Part shown: piece after piece, positions 9,250-18,150 of the stretch
Numbering within the stretch: position 1 is the first letter of the stretch
How the letters are laid out: every line of letters starts with the position of its first letter
NCBI RefSeq assembly: GCF_003350925.1
Contig: NZ_KZ857178.1
Span: 107,681-171,680, forward strand
DNA from: Dyella tabacisoli
Lineage (GTDB): Bacteria; Pseudomonadota; Gammaproteobacteria; Xanthomonadales; Rhodanobacteraceae
Direction: 5' to 3'
DNA length: 64,000 bases
Program-made: the position numbers and the translations under genes
Notes under the pieces: generated by a model
What the model was told of the DNA's origin: nothing
Database searches by the model: none
The model's input: only the letters and a program-made list of their open reading frames with translations

Positions 9250-9390
9250 CCGCCCATTGTAGGGGATGCGAGAGGCCGCCCGCGCTCATTCCTTGACCTT
9301 TTCGGCAGCTTGTTTGCCAGCCTGCCTGGCCAACCTGAACCAGGTGATGCCACATCTGGCCAATTTAGGGAGTATGCTACCCAGTTGGGG

Positions 9391-9459
9391 ATTTGAGATA
9401 ACTCAAATACGCTGCTTCTATTTTGTGGCCAAACGCAGCATTTCCCTCCAGGCCACAAA
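9391..9459 (+). promoter_or_regulatory. structured 5' leader of the cold-shock gene
   Basis: Two perfect inverted repeats precede the csp start: ATTTGAG/CTCAAAT (9391-9397 and 9402-9408, four-base loop) and TTTGTGGCC/GGCCACAAA (9422-9430 and 9451-9459, twenty-base loop). Long, structured leaders are known for cspA-type genes, where refolding controls translation in the cold. The transcription start is not visible, so inclusion of both stems in the mRNA is inferred. Confidence 0.5.
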
Positions 9460-9485
9460 TCATTCATGTGTCAAAGGTAAGTTTT

Positions 9486-9695
9486 ATGTCGAATCGTAGT
9501 AGCGGTACCGTCAAGTGGTTCAATGATGCCAAGGGCTTTGGCTTTATCACCCCGGAAAGCGGTGATGACCTGTTCGTGCATTTCCGCGCGATCCAGGGCT
9601 CGGGCTTCAAATCCCTGCAGGAAGGCCAGCGCGTCACCTTCGTTGTTGCCAAGGGCCAGAAGGGTCTGCAAGCTGAAGAAGTCCAGGTCGCCTAA
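9486..9695 (+). CDS. cold-shock domain protein (CspA family)
   Basis: 69 residues: [20 protein letters not shown] begins with the RNP1 motif (KGFGFI), followed by [10 protein letters not shown] (RNP2, here with F in VHF) and [20 protein letters not shown]. It is a single OB-fold nucleic-acid chaperone of standard length. ATG 9486 is chosen because the family begins there and AAAGGTAAG lies just upstream; the frame is open further up but only through the hairpin leader. A strong terminator follows within 30 bases, so it is monocistronic. Which csp paralogue it is cannot be told. Confidence 0.93.
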   Translation: MSNRSSGTVKWFNDAKGFGFITPESGDDLFVHFRAIQGSGFKSLQEGQRVTFVVAKGQKGLQAEEVQVA

Positions 9696-9716
9696 GGCTG
9701 ACCGGATTTAGTAGAA

Positions 9717-9744
9717 CAAAAAGCCCGCTTCGGCGGGCTTTTTT
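9717..9744 (+). terminator. Rho-independent terminator after csp
   Basis: AAGCCCGC (9721-9728), a TTCG tetraloop and GCGGGCTT (9733-9740) followed by TTTT form a perfect eight-pair stem. The A-run on the left side means it can also serve the convergent oligopeptidase gene. Confidence 0.9.
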
Positions 9745-9757
9745 ATGCCTGGAAGGC

Positions 9758-11845
9758 TTACGCCAAACCGTGACTACGCAACAACGCTTCAGGTTCTGGT
9801 TTACGACCACGGAAGGCTATGAAGCTTTCCAATGCGGGGCGACTGGCGCCCACAGCCAGAATCTCGCGGCGGAAACGTTCGCCGGTGGCGCGGTCGATCG
9901 CACTGCGGCCCTGGGCGCTCAGCTCTTCGAACTCGCCAAACGCATCGGCGCTTAGCAGCTCGGCCCACAAGTAGCTGTAATAACCGGCGCCATAGCCGCC
10001 GGCGAAGATGTGACTGAAGCCATGCGGAAAACGCTGCCAGGCCGGCGGATGCAATACCGCGACCTCTTTGCGTGCTTGTTCGAGTACGCGCAAGGTGCGC
10101 GCGCCCTCCGCCGGGTCGTATTCCAGATGCAGCAGGAAGTCGAATAACCCGAATTCCAACTGGCGCACCAAAAACAGGCTGGCCTGGAAATGCCGCGCGG
10201 CGAGCATGCGCTGAAAGAGCTCGTCGGGCAGTCGCTCGCCGGTCTGGTAGTGGCGGGCGAACATGTCGAGCGCTTCGCGATTCCAGCCGAAATTCTCCAT
10301 GAATTGGCTGGGCAGCTCGACGGCATCCCACTCCACACCATCGATGCCGCCAATCGAGGGCAGGGCGATTTCGGTCAGCAGATGATGCAGGCCATGGCCG
10401 AACTCGTGAAACAAGGTAAGCACATCGTCATGGGTGAGCAGGGCCGGCTTGCCTTCGGTAGGCGGCGCGAAGTTGCAGGTAAGAAAAGCCACCGGCAACT
10501 GCAGGCTCTCATGTGCCTCGCCCCCATGAGTATGGGTGTCGATGTCCTTGAAACGTGCGCGGCAGACATCCATCCAAGCGCCGCCACGCTTGCCGCTGCG
10601 CGCATACAGGTCGACATAGGCACCCGCGAATACACGGCCATCGGCATCGCGCACATCGTAATAGTGCACGTCGGGATGCCATACATCGACGCCATCGCGC
10701 AGGGCGAGGGTAATGCCGTAGAGCTTCTGGGTGAGCTCAAACAAACCGTCGATCACGGCCGGCAGCGGAAAATAGGGTTTGAGCTGTTCCTCGTCCAGCG
10801 CGTAGCGTTGCTGGCGCAGCTTCTCGGAGACATAGGCGACGTCCCAAGATTCGAGGTTATCGAGTTTCAGCTCCTGGCTGGCGAATGCTCGCAGGGTAGC
10901 CAGATCTTGCTGTGCCACCGGCTTGGCGCGAGCGGCGAGATCACGCAGAAACTGCAAGACCTCTTGCGACGAGTTAGCCATCTTGGTCACCAGCGATTCC
11001 TCGGCGGCGTTGGCGAAACCGAGCAACTGCGCCGCTTCGTGGCGTAGCGCGATGATTTGCTCAATGCGTACCGTGTTGTCGAACTTGCCGGCGTGCGGGC
11101 CCTGATCGGAGGCGCGGGTCTGGTAGGCCCAGTACACGCGCTCGCGCAGGTTGCGGTTGTCCGCGTAGGTAAGCACGGCTTGCACGCTGGGCTGTTTTAG
11201 CGTGACCAGGTAACCGTCCAACTCTTGCTCTTTCGCATACTGGCGCAACACGGCGGTGCCGGACTCTGGCACACCGGCCAGATCACGCTCGTCAGTGATG
11301 TGTTCGTGCCAGGCGTCGGTGGCGTCCAGCACGGCGTTGGAGAACTCGGTGGAAAGTTTGGAAAGCTCCACGCCGATGGCGCGATAGCGTGAACGCGCGG
11401 GCTCTTCCAGCGCGACACCGGACAAATAGAAATCGCGTAGCGCATGCTCGACCAGGGCGCGCTCAGGGCGCGGTAGCGTGGCGAAATCAGGCGCGTCGGC
11501 CAATGCCTGCACGGCGGCGTATAGCTCGCGGTTCTGGCCTAGCTCGATGGCGTGTTCGGTAAGCTTTTCTTCGGTCGGACCGTAGACCTTGCGCAACGCT
11601 TCGCTATCAGCCACAGAATGCAGATGACCGACGGGGGCCCATGCTCGCGACAAGCGTTGTTCAAGCCGCTCCTGAGTCAGCATCACGCTGGTGAAATCAC
11701 GCGGCGCACCCGCTGCGGTCAACGCATCGATGCCGCTGCGGTAGTCGGCGAGGATACTGTCGATCGCCGGCTCGATATGTTCGGGGCGAATCTGCGAAAA
11801 CGCGGGCAGGGTATCGTCGGCCAGCAGCGGATTATCTTGGGTCAT
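9758..11845 (-). CDS. prlC: M3 family metallopeptidase, oligopeptidase A
   Basis: 695 residues, close to E. coli oligopeptidase A (680). The zinc site HEFGHGLHH is at about residues 480-488 (H480, E481, H484), with the downstream GIDGVEWDAVELPSQFMENF helix that supplies the third ligand. The N-terminus NPLLADDTLPAFSQIRPEHI is the usual OpdA start, and AGGAGATGCC lies directly before the ATG. A cytoplasmic enzyme, it degrades signal peptides and short oligopeptides. The gene stands alone between the csp terminator and a divergent patatin gene. Confidence 0.93.
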   Translation of the reverse strand: MTQDNPLLADDTLPAFSQIRPEHIEPAIDSILADYRSGIDALTAAGAPRDFTSVMLTQERLEQRLSRAWAPVGHLHSVADSEALRKVYGPTEEKLTEHAIELGQNRELYAAVQALADAPDFATLPRPERALVEHALRDFYLSGVALEEPARSRYRAIGVELSKLSTEFSNAVLDATDAWHEHITDERDLAGVPESGTAVLRQYAKEQELDGYLVTLKQPSVQAVLTYADNRNLRERVYWAYQTRASDQGPHAGKFDNTVRIEQIIALRHEAAQLLGFANAAEESLVTKMANSSQEVLQFLRDLAARAKPVAQQDLATLRAFASQELKLDNLESWDVAYVSEKLRQQRYALDEEQLKPYFPLPAVIDGLFELTQKLYGITLALRDGVDVWHPDVHYYDVRDADGRVFAGAYVDLYARSGKRGGAWMDVCRARFKDIDTHTHGGEAHESLQLPVAFLTCNFAPPTEGKPALLTHDDVLTLFHEFGHGLHHLLTEIALPSIGGIDGVEWDAVELPSQFMENFGWNREALDMFARHYQTGERLPDELFQRMLAARHFQASLFLVRQLEFGLFDFLLHLEYDPAEGARTLRVLEQARKEVAVLHPPAWQRFPHGFSHIFAGGYGAGYYSYLWAELLSADAFGEFEELSAQGRSAIDRATGERFRREILAVGASRPALESFIAFRGRKPEPEALLRSHGLA

Positions 11846-11995
11846 GGCATCTCCTTGGGTCTGCCAGCGTGGCGATGGACCGGGGGGAAATCAAGCATGG
11901 GGAAGGTGGATAAGTGATGAAGCGCCTGTTTGCGATCTCTGAGTAGCCCATCTCCGTGCCCTGTTTTGTCACATCCGCGCCCGTAACATCGCGCC

Positions 11996-13762
11996 ATGTT
12001 GCCACCAGATGTCACCGAACTCCTCAAGCACAGCGCCGTTTTCTCGCATCTGGACGCCACCGCACTAACCGCGCTTGAGCGCGAACTGGTGTGGTTCTGC
12101 CTGCCCGGCGGGCGGCCGCTGTTCAAGACAGGCGAGCCGGCCGATGCGCTGTATTTGCTTAAGAGCGGGAGCCTGGGCGTGTTTGATAGCCCAACCCAAC
12201 GCATCCAGCAAATTGCTGTCGGTGACAGCGTGGGTGAAATCAGTCTGATCGGTAGCGAACGGCGTAATCGCACCGTGCGCGCCTTGCGCGATTCGGAGTT
12301 GCTGCGGCTGGATCGCGCGGCGTTCGAGGCGCTGGTTGGGCGCCACCCCCAAGCCATGCTCGGCGTAGCGCGGGTGGCGATAGAGCGGCTGTTGCGGCGC
12401 GACCGCGATGAAATAGAACCGGACAAACCACGCACGTTCGCGCTGCTTCCGCTGGATGCCAACGTACCGGCACGCGCACTGGCGATGCAGCTTGGGCAGG
12501 CGCTGGAAACCTACGGTAGCTGCGCGGTGATCGATGCCGAGCAAGGGGCGGGCCGCAGCAGCGACTGGTTCGCCGAGCGCGAGTCGCAGTTGCGTTTTGT
12601 GATCTATCTCGATACCGGCAGCGATCCATTGTGGCGCCAGCGCTGTCTGCGCCAGGCCGACGTGCTGCTGCTGCCGACGCAGGCCGCACAAGCCGCACGG
12701 CCGTGGCCAGAAACCATCCCCGGCCTGGCGGTGCTGGCACGGCACCGGCCGATGCACTTGATCTTGCTGCATGCCGGCCATCAGCCCAGTCTTGGCGCGG
12801 CTCGACGCTGGCGCGCCCAATTCAGCGAGCTACCGCCCGATCACCTGCAACACCATCACATTGGCTACCAGGCAGATATCGCCCGCCTGGCCCGGCTGGT
12901 CAGCGGTCACGCCCGCGGCCTGGTGCTGGCGGGCGGCGGCGCGCGGGGCCTGGCCCATCTGGGTGCGCTGCGCGCCTTGCGCGAGGCCGGCCATGTATTC
13001 GATGCGGTGGGCGGCACCAGTATTGGCGCCATCATTGGCGCTGGCGTGGCCAGCGAGTGGGAGCTGGGTGCGATGACCGAGGTTTTCCGCCGCGCCTTCG
13101 TGGAGGATCGCCCCTTATCCGACTGGACCTTGCCGCTGATCGCGCTGACGCGTGGCCGTCATGCCACCCGCATGCTGCGCGGCGCTTTTGGCGCACTGGA
13201 TATCGAGGATCTCCCGTTACCGTACTTTTGTATCTCTACCTGCTTGTCCGGCGGCGGCATGACGGTGCGACGACACGGCCCGCTGTGGCTATGGCTGCGC
13301 GCCTCATGTGCGATTCCCGGCGTGCTGCCGCCGGTGCTGCATCAAGGGCGTGTCTATGTCGACGGTGCCCTAGTCAATAACCTGCCCACCGATGTGATGT
13401 CCAACAGCGGCATCGCTCATATCACTGCGGTGGATATTCGCGCCGATATCGCCTTGCTCACCACCGCCGAGGAATATTCCACGCCACCATGGTGGCGCCT
13501 GCTATTGCAGCGACATCAGGACATCCGGCGCCCCGGTCTGGTTTCCACCCTGGTGCGCGCCGCCATGGTGAACAGTGAAGGCCCTAGCGAACATCGTCGC
13601 GATCGTGCGGATTTATTGCTGACGCCGCCGCTGGAACATGTCGGCATGCTGGCCTGGAAAGACTGGCAGCGGGCGATTGAGGCCGGCTATGCACATACGC
13701 TGGAAATATTGGAGCGACAGGCCCGCACGGGGGCGATCCAAGAGCCTGTTCGAGATCTCTGA
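11996..13762 (+). CDS. cyclic-nucleotide-binding domain plus patatin-like phospholipase (NTE/RssA type)
   Basis: 588 residues. Residues about 10-130 form a cNMP-binding beta-roll (LFKTGEPADALYLLKSGSLGVFD, GDSVGEISLIGSERRNRTVRA). A linker of P-loop-like character follows. The patatin domain starts near 310 with the oxyanion motif GGGARGLAHLGALRAL, then the nucleophile elbow GGTSIGAIIG (Ser about 341) and the catalytic YVDGALVNNLPTD (Asp about 455). This is the domain order of neuropathy-target-esterase-like lysophospholipases. A regulatory input through a cyclic nucleotide or similar ligand is likely but not shown. Confidence 0.88.
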   Translation: MLPPDVTELLKHSAVFSHLDATALTALERELVWFCLPGGRPLFKTGEPADALYLLKSGSLGVFDSPTQRIQQIAVGDSVGEISLIGSERRNRTVRALRDSELLRLDRAAFEALVGRHPQAMLGVARVAIERLLRRDRDEIEPDKPRTFALLPLDANVPARALAMQLGQALETYGSCAVIDAEQGAGRSSDWFAERESQLRFVIYLDTGSDPLWRQRCLRQADVLLLPTQAAQAARPWPETIPGLAVLARHRPMHLILLHAGHQPSLGAARRWRAQFSELPPDHLQHHHIGYQADIARLARLVSGHARGLVLAGGGARGLAHLGALRALREAGHVFDAVGGTSIGAIIGAGVASEWELGAMTEVFRRAFVEDRPLSDWTLPLIALTRGRHATRMLRGAFGALDIEDLPLPYFCISTCLSGGGMTVRRHGPLWLWLRASCAIPGVLPPVLHQGRVYVDGALVNNLPTDVMSNSGIAHITAVDIRADIALLTTAEEYSTPPWWRLLLQRHQDIRRPGLVSTLVRAAMVNSEGPSEHRRDRADLLLTPPLEHVGMLAWKDWQRAIEAGYAHTLEILERQARTGAIQEPVRDL

Positions 13763-13779
13763 GGCGTTATCATCCACAC

Positions 13780-14313
13780 ATGAATCATCTACGCAGCTTC
13801 AAGGGCGTCATGCCCACTCTCGGCGAACGTGTTTACGTCGATCCAGCCGCCAGCGTAATCGGTGCCGTGGAACTGGGCGACGACGTTTCGATCTGGCCCG
13901 GTGCGGTATTGCGCGGTGACGTGCATTACATCCGCATCGGCGCGCGCAGCAACATCCAGGACGGCAGCATCGTCCATGTCACTCACGATGGCGTATATAC
14001 GCCCGGCGGTTTCCCCACCGTGGTCGGTGAGGGCGTTACCGTCGGCCATGCCGCCGTGCTGCATGCCTGCACCATCGAGGACTACTGCCTGATCGGCATG
14101 CACGCCACCGTGCTCGATGGCGCCATCGTGAAAAAATACGGCTTCGTCGGTGCCGGCAGTTTGATTCCCCCCGGCAAAGTCGTCGGCGAACGCGAACTGT
14201 GGTTGGGTAATCCGGCGAAGTTCGTGCGCTTGCTTAGCGATCAGCAGATCGAGCAACTGCACTACTCGGCCGATAACTACGTGCTTTTAAAAGATGAGTA
14301 TTTAAGAGCCTAG
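13780..14313 (+). CDS. gamma-class carbonic anhydrase-like protein (YrdA family)
   Basis: 177 residues with the left-handed beta-helix hexapeptide pattern: VYVDPAASVIGAVELGDDVSIWPGAVLRGD. The zinc-histidine regions are present (IVHVTH and VGHAAVLHAC), then VPPGK-type capping sequence SLIPPGKVVGERELWLGNPAKFVR. Members bind zinc or iron as trimers; many have weak or no carbonic anhydrase activity, so catalysis is unproven. ATG 13780 follows the patatin stop by 17 bases, and seven bases separate its stop from the next ATG, so the three genes may be cotranscribed. Confidence 0.9.
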   Translation: MNHLRSFKGVMPTLGERVYVDPAASVIGAVELGDDVSIWPGAVLRGDVHYIRIGARSNIQDGSIVHVTHDGVYTPGGFPTVVGEGVTVGHAAVLHACTIEDYCLIGMHATVLDGAIVKKYGFVGAGSLIPPGKVVGERELWLGNPAKFVRLLSDQQIEQLHYSADNYVLLKDEYLRA

Positions 14314-14320
14314 AGGATTG

Positions 14321-14650
14321 ATGGCTATACGCCGCGTGCTGTTTCTGTGCAGTCGCAATCGACTGCGCAGCCCCACTGCCGAACAGGTATTCGGCGCCTG
14401 GCCGAATCTGGAGGTCGACTCAGCGGGGTTAGCCGATGACGCGGCTACGCCGCTATCGGCAGAACAGCTCGATTGGGCCGACCTCGTTGTCGTCATGGAG
14501 GCCGTGCATCGGCGTCGCTTGCAATCACGCTACCGCGCACGCCTCAAGCATAAGCAAGTGGTATGTCTGGATATTCCAGATCGCTATGACTTTATGCAAC
14601 CCGAGTTGATCGAACTACTTTTGCGCAAAGCCGGACCGTTGTTGCGCTGA
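14321..14650 (+). CDS. low-molecular-weight protein tyrosine phosphatase-like protein
   Basis: 109 residues: VLFLCSRNRLRSPTAEQVF contains the C-x5-R-S phosphate loop, followed by DSAGLADDAATPLS and LVVVMEAVHRRRL. At the C-terminus, LDIPDRYDFMQPELIELL takes the place of the usual DP general-acid loop. It is shorter than classical LMW-PTPs (about 150), as in a known bacterial subfamily of small phosphotyrosine phosphatases. ATG 14321 has AGAGG four bases upstream; a TTG three bases earlier is less likely. The substrate is unknown. Confidence 0.85.
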   Translation: MAIRRVLFLCSRNRLRSPTAEQVFGAWPNLEVDSAGLADDAATPLSAEQLDWADLVVVMEAVHRRRLQSRYRARLKHKQVVCLDIPDRYDFMQPELIELLLRKAGPLLR

Positions 14651-14669
14651 ATACGCCAACTAAAGACGC

Positions 14670-15209
14670 TTACTGCGCGCCGTTGGTCGACGAGGACCGC
14701 TCGGCCTGAATCAGCGCCGCGCGCTCTTCATCCTGCCGCACCATCAATTGCCGCGCTGCATCGAGCTTGCCGCCGAGCAGGGCCAGGGTGTAATTGGAGT
14801 TATCGAATTCACGCAATAAGGCGAGTTCGCGCTGCGCTTCGTTCAAGTCGTTTTCGTTGATGGCGCGCTCGACTTCGGTGGAGGCATCGTCGAACAAGTT
14901 GCGCAAATGATCGAGTGCGGTCTGATTGTTTGGCTCAAGCTGCAGCACGCTGAGATAAAACTCATAGGCATTACTGCCCATCGGGGCCACCAGATGCTTT
15001 TCACTGATGGCGGTCTGCGCCAGCCCAAGCAAAATCTCCGTGCCGCTGCTGTCACCGGCCGGAGCGCTTTTAGCATCGGCCTGGGCGACCGGTGCCGTCG
15101 CCTTAACCGACAAGGCATACCAAGCGCCGCCGCCGACAACGATCAGCGCCAGCAAAGAAACACACAAAAACGCCCGTCGCTTAGACAAGGCCAACAGGGA
15201 ACGCGTCAT
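14670..15209 (-). CDS. membrane-anchored protein, related to TonB-associated N-terminal regions (function unknown)
   Basis: 179 residues from MTRSLLALSKRRAFLC. One transmembrane segment (about 13-33) is followed by an alanine-rich linker and a helical domain: EILLGLAQTAISEKHLVAPMGSNAYEFYLSVLQLEPNNQTALDHL then repeated acidic helices to the C-terminus. The pattern looks like a TPR-like element and resembles regions found in some Xanthomonadaceae TonB-like proteins; no C-terminal TonB domain is present. ATG 15209 was chosen over upstream starts because the n-region and hydrophobic segment begin there. Function not recognised. Confidence 0.6.
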   Translation of the reverse strand: MTRSLLALSKRRAFLCVSLLALIVVGGGAWYALSVKATAPVAQADAKSAPAGDSSGTEILLGLAQTAISEKHLVAPMGSNAYEFYLSVLQLEPNNQTALDHLRNLFDDASTEVERAINENDLNEAQRELALLREFDNSNYTLALLGGKLDAARQLMVRQDEERAALIQAERSSSTNGAQ

Positions 15210-15386
15210 GACATCGGCTGCTATGAATGGGAGGCTGCACACCAGAGCTTCTATGAGAAGAACACTCCTAGCGGATGCGCCACAGTAGCTTTGTCGCGTG
15301 TCAGAAATGTGACCCGCTCGACGCAATTAAGTCGGCGAGCGGGTTAATCCGTCAATGGCCCGTTGGCTAGACCTGGGCAACCGCGC

Positions 15387-15701
15387 TTAGCCGAAACGGC
15401 CACCCGTGATGCGGCCGCTCTTATCCAGCTCAGCGTAGTAGCGACTGTTATTTTCGCGAAACTCCATGGTCGTCATGGTTCCCGGCAGCACCAATTGCAC
15501 ATCCGGGTAAGTCGCATGAAATTGCTCGGGCGTCGGGTGCGTGGCAATGAAGGCATCGAAGCCCTTCACGTCGGTGACAAAGCCTGCCACCGGTTTTGTG
15601 GCGGCTTGGGCCATCGCGTGACAACCCCCGAGCGCGATAGCCATGACGAAAACAAGTGACATACATGCAAACAGTGACTTACGCATGGCCGATTTACGCA
15701 T
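15387..15701 (-). CDS. small lipoprotein, tandem paralogue 1
   Basis: 104 residues with a lipoprotein signal ending LGGC. The mature part TDVKGFDAFIATHPTPEQFHATYPDVQLVLPGTMTTMEFRENNSRYYAEL-type sequence is closely mirrored by the neighbour at 15722-16015: FDAFIATHP, QF-ATYP, LVLPG, EFR-NNSRY-AELD and ITGG are shared. ATG 15701 has GAGAGG seven bases upstream; the open frame could also start at a TTG at 15716. Probably an outer-membrane or periplasmic lipoprotein; no function recognised. Confidence 0.75.
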   Translation of the reverse strand: MRKSAMRKSLFACMSLVFVMAIALGGCHAMAQAATKPVAGFVTDVKGFDAFIATHPTPEQFHATYPDVQLVLPGTMTTMEFRENNSRYYAELDKSGRITGGRFG

Positions 15702-15721
15702 GGCATTGCCTCTCAAGCGGT

Positions 15722-16015
15722 TTACATGAACTTACCACCGGTGATGTGGCCATTGGTGTCCAGCTCGGCGAAATAACGACTGTTGTTATTGCGAAATTCG
15801 CGCGTCGACCTTTCACCCGGCAATACCAACAACACCCCCGGATAGGTGGCACGAAACTGATCTGCCATCGGATGCGTGGCGATGAAGGCATCAAAGCTCT
15901 TCATATCGGTCACGTAGCCAGTCATAGGCTGGGGTGCGGTGTGCGTCGCGTGGTGGCAACCACCCAGAACGACGGCGAAAGCGAGTACGGATAGAGCAAG
16001 CAAACGGAAACGCAT
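15722..16015 (-). CDS. small lipoprotein, tandem paralogue 2
   Basis: 97 residues: MRFRLLALSVLAFAVVLGGC is a lipoprotein signal (lipobox LGGC), then a domain nearly parallel to its downstream neighbour (FDAFIATHPMADQFRATYP, LVLPGERSTREFRNNNSRY, ITGGKF). GGGGGA lies about eight bases before ATG 16015, so upstream in-frame starts are unlikely. The two genes are 20 bases apart and clearly arose by tandem duplication. Function not recognised. Confidence 0.78.
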   Translation of the reverse strand: MRFRLLALSVLAFAVVLGGCHHATHTAPQPMTGYVTDMKSFDAFIATHPMADQFRATYPGVLLVLPGERSTREFRNNNSRYFAELDTNGHITGGKFM

Positions 16016-16116
16016 AAAGTATTCCCCCTTATTTTTGCGGCAATGACGCGGCTTTGTATAGCCGCGCTGCCATGCCATGCAGCGCGGCCTCAAGCGAAGT
16101 CAAACGAACCAGCAAC

Positions 16117-17892
16117 TCACCAGGTTGACCACGGATTGCCACTAGCCGGCGAGCCATCTGGACGGCTGAACCAGAACACACGATTGCTCTGGCCTGGGCA
16201 GCCCTGGCCTTCGCTATAAGTCGCCAAAGCACCACTGAGCGTACTCAGATCGGTGCGGTAGCAGCTTCCCAACGAATCACGGAAGGCGAACGCCTGTGTG
16301 CTGTGCTGCCCGTTGTGACTGGTCAATGCGCCGCTGGCGTTGAAGTTAAGCGTATCGGCACTGTCCACGCTGTTACTCACCTTGGCGCTGTACAAATCGA
16401 TGCCGAACAAGCGATGGGTGTCGTGCTTTTCATACCCTTGATGCACCGTGGTGGTGGAGCTGTTGCTGCCATCGGTAGCAATCACCTGGTTGAAGTCCAC
16501 ATGCAGTGGGTAGCTGAACTTTTCGCGATACTCCGTGGTGACGAAGGGACCGATGCGACTCTGGCTGACGCTATCGACCGAGGTCACCTGATCGCTTATC
16601 TGACGGTAGCCGGCGCTATTGATCGTGAAGGTCTGCGTATCGGCAAAACCCACCGTCTGCGCCACCTTGGAGCGGACTCGGCCATGCGAGGTATCCGCAT
16701 AACCCTCAATGACGAACTGCCGCTTTAGCCCGGTGGTGATATCGCCACTGACAGCGTCATTGCTGCCGGTAACCAGCGTGCTGCCGATGGTCGGCTCCGG
16801 CTGCTGGCCCACTAAGGTATTGCTGGTCACCTGGCCGCTGACCTGTTGCGCCCAGGCGTCGCGATAAACCAGCAAGGTGGCGGTGGCCGAGAAATAGCCA
16901 TGTGCACCGGCCACGCTCACCGCCACTTCATGCGGCGCGCCGTCGCTCAACTGTCCGGCGAAGGGGGTCAAGTCAACCCGGTACGGCGTGAAGTTGAGCG
17001 TCTGGACGCCGGGCGTCGGCCGCCACAAATAAGGATCCATGCCACCGGTATAAATCCACGGATAGACCGGTGCCACACCCGCCGGCTGGCCATCGATACT
17101 GACTTCGGTCTCGCGGAAGTTGCCGCCGCCGCATTCCTGCGTGGCTTGGGCGTAAGCATCCGGCACACAGGTGTACCAAAACTCATCGCCACCCTGGCTT
17201 TGTGCGAATACATCCAGATAAGCCCGTTCGATATTGCGCGGCAGGCTCAGGGTTTTCGCCAGCTTGTCGGCGGGGCCGTTGAGCGCGGTCGTGTTGCCGA
17301 TCGGATCGGCACCCAAGGGGTAGACCCCATCCGGCGCCCGTACCGGCGACCTGCCCGGATAAAACAGCAGCCGGGCACTGCCATGGATGACCCCGGTATA
17401 GGTCCCGTTGACGATGTTGCCGATAATGGCCTGGCCTTGTTGGGCCGAACGCAATAACGAGCCGTAATCGCTGAGATCACGCTCGACATGCCACGATGGC
17501 GCGACCTTGGAGGACGGCTCTTGCGTGGTGCCGAAATAAAGATTCACGCCACCCAGCCACAGCGTTGCCGTGCGATCGAACTGACGCCCGGCGGTCACTG
17601 AAAAATCGGCTTCCAAGACCACCTTCGCCCAGTGACCCTGGCACCCATCCGGTGGTGCATAAGCATATGGACGGCTGTTGAAATCGGTGAAAGTCACATC
17701 GTTGAACAACTCAACCACACAGGGCTTGCCTGGTGGTCTGGGCACGCTTGGGTCGGCTACAGCGACATTCGTCGAGCCGACGGTGAAGCCGCCGCTTGTA
17801 TCGGCGGCAATCGCCGTGCCGGCCAGCAAACTTAACGTGCATGACAGTCCGGCAAGTATCCGGCTGTGGCGTACCAACCCCATGTGCGACAT
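16117..17892 (-). CDS. secreted PNGase A-like peptide-N-glycosidase
   Basis: 591 residues with a signal peptide (to about 30, TAIAADT). CVVELFNDVTFTDFNSRPYAY, GHWAKVVLEADFSVTAGRQFDRTATLWLGG and the block LPRNIERAYLDVFAQSQGGDEFWYTC followed by DPYLWRPTPG match the PNGase A family (PF12222), known from plants and from acid-active bacterial enzymes. Such enzymes release N-glycans from glycoproteins by cleaving the glycosylamine bond. Length agrees with plant PNGase A (about 590). GGGGAGA lies seven bases before the ATG. Activity and secretion route are inferred. Confidence 0.82.
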   Translation of the reverse strand: MSHMGLVRHSRILAGLSCTLSLLAGTAIAADTSGGFTVGSTNVAVADPSVPRPPGKPCVVELFNDVTFTDFNSRPYAYAPPDGCQGHWAKVVLEADFSVTAGRQFDRTATLWLGGVNLYFGTTQEPSSKVAPSWHVERDLSDYGSLLRSAQQGQAIIGNIVNGTYTGVIHGSARLLFYPGRSPVRAPDGVYPLGADPIGNTTALNGPADKLAKTLSLPRNIERAYLDVFAQSQGGDEFWYTCVPDAYAQATQECGGGNFRETEVSIDGQPAGVAPVYPWIYTGGMDPYLWRPTPGVQTLNFTPYRVDLTPFAGQLSDGAPHEVAVSVAGAHGYFSATATLLVYRDAWAQQVSGQVTSNTLVGQQPEPTIGSTLVTGSNDAVSGDITTGLKRQFVIEGYADTSHGRVRSKVAQTVGFADTQTFTINSAGYRQISDQVTSVDSVSQSRIGPFVTTEYREKFSYPLHVDFNQVIATDGSNSSTTTVHQGYEKHDTHRLFGIDLYSAKVSNSVDSADTLNFNASGALTSHNGQHSTQAFAFRDSLGSCYRTDLSTLSGALATYSEGQGCPGQSNRVFWFSRPDGSPASGNPWSTW

Positions 17893-17968
17893 TTAGCGTC
17901 TCCCCGTGGTATCCCCTGAATCTAGGAAGTTAGCACGAGGCAGGTGTAGTTTTACCAGCATGTTTGTG

Positions 17969-18004
17969 CGGCCCCTCGCAGGTTGATGGGGCGGCTTTTT
18001 TGTT
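17969..18004 (+). terminator. terminator-like hairpin in a divergent promoter region
   Basis: GCGGCCCC and GGGGCGGC (one mismatch) flank a twelve-base loop and are followed by six T residues on the plus strand. No plus-strand gene is visible before it, because the gene on the left (PNGase A-like) runs leftwards. It may end a small RNA or an antisense transcript. Confidence 0.45.
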
Positions 18005-18150
18005 GACGCAAGAAAATGCGCATTCGATCCAGCCGTCTACGCGTCCACAACTTGATTGAGCGATACACCCCATCTGCTCTCGAAACATCGACCTGGTACA
18101 TCGACACTCGATTTCCTAAAACTTTAATGTGTAATAACTGGAGCTGAGAA

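Noticed and set aside
10190-11047. 285-codon plus-strand frame opposite oligopeptidase A
   Set aside because: Antisense shadow; the M3 peptidase on the other strand has its zinc site and full length.
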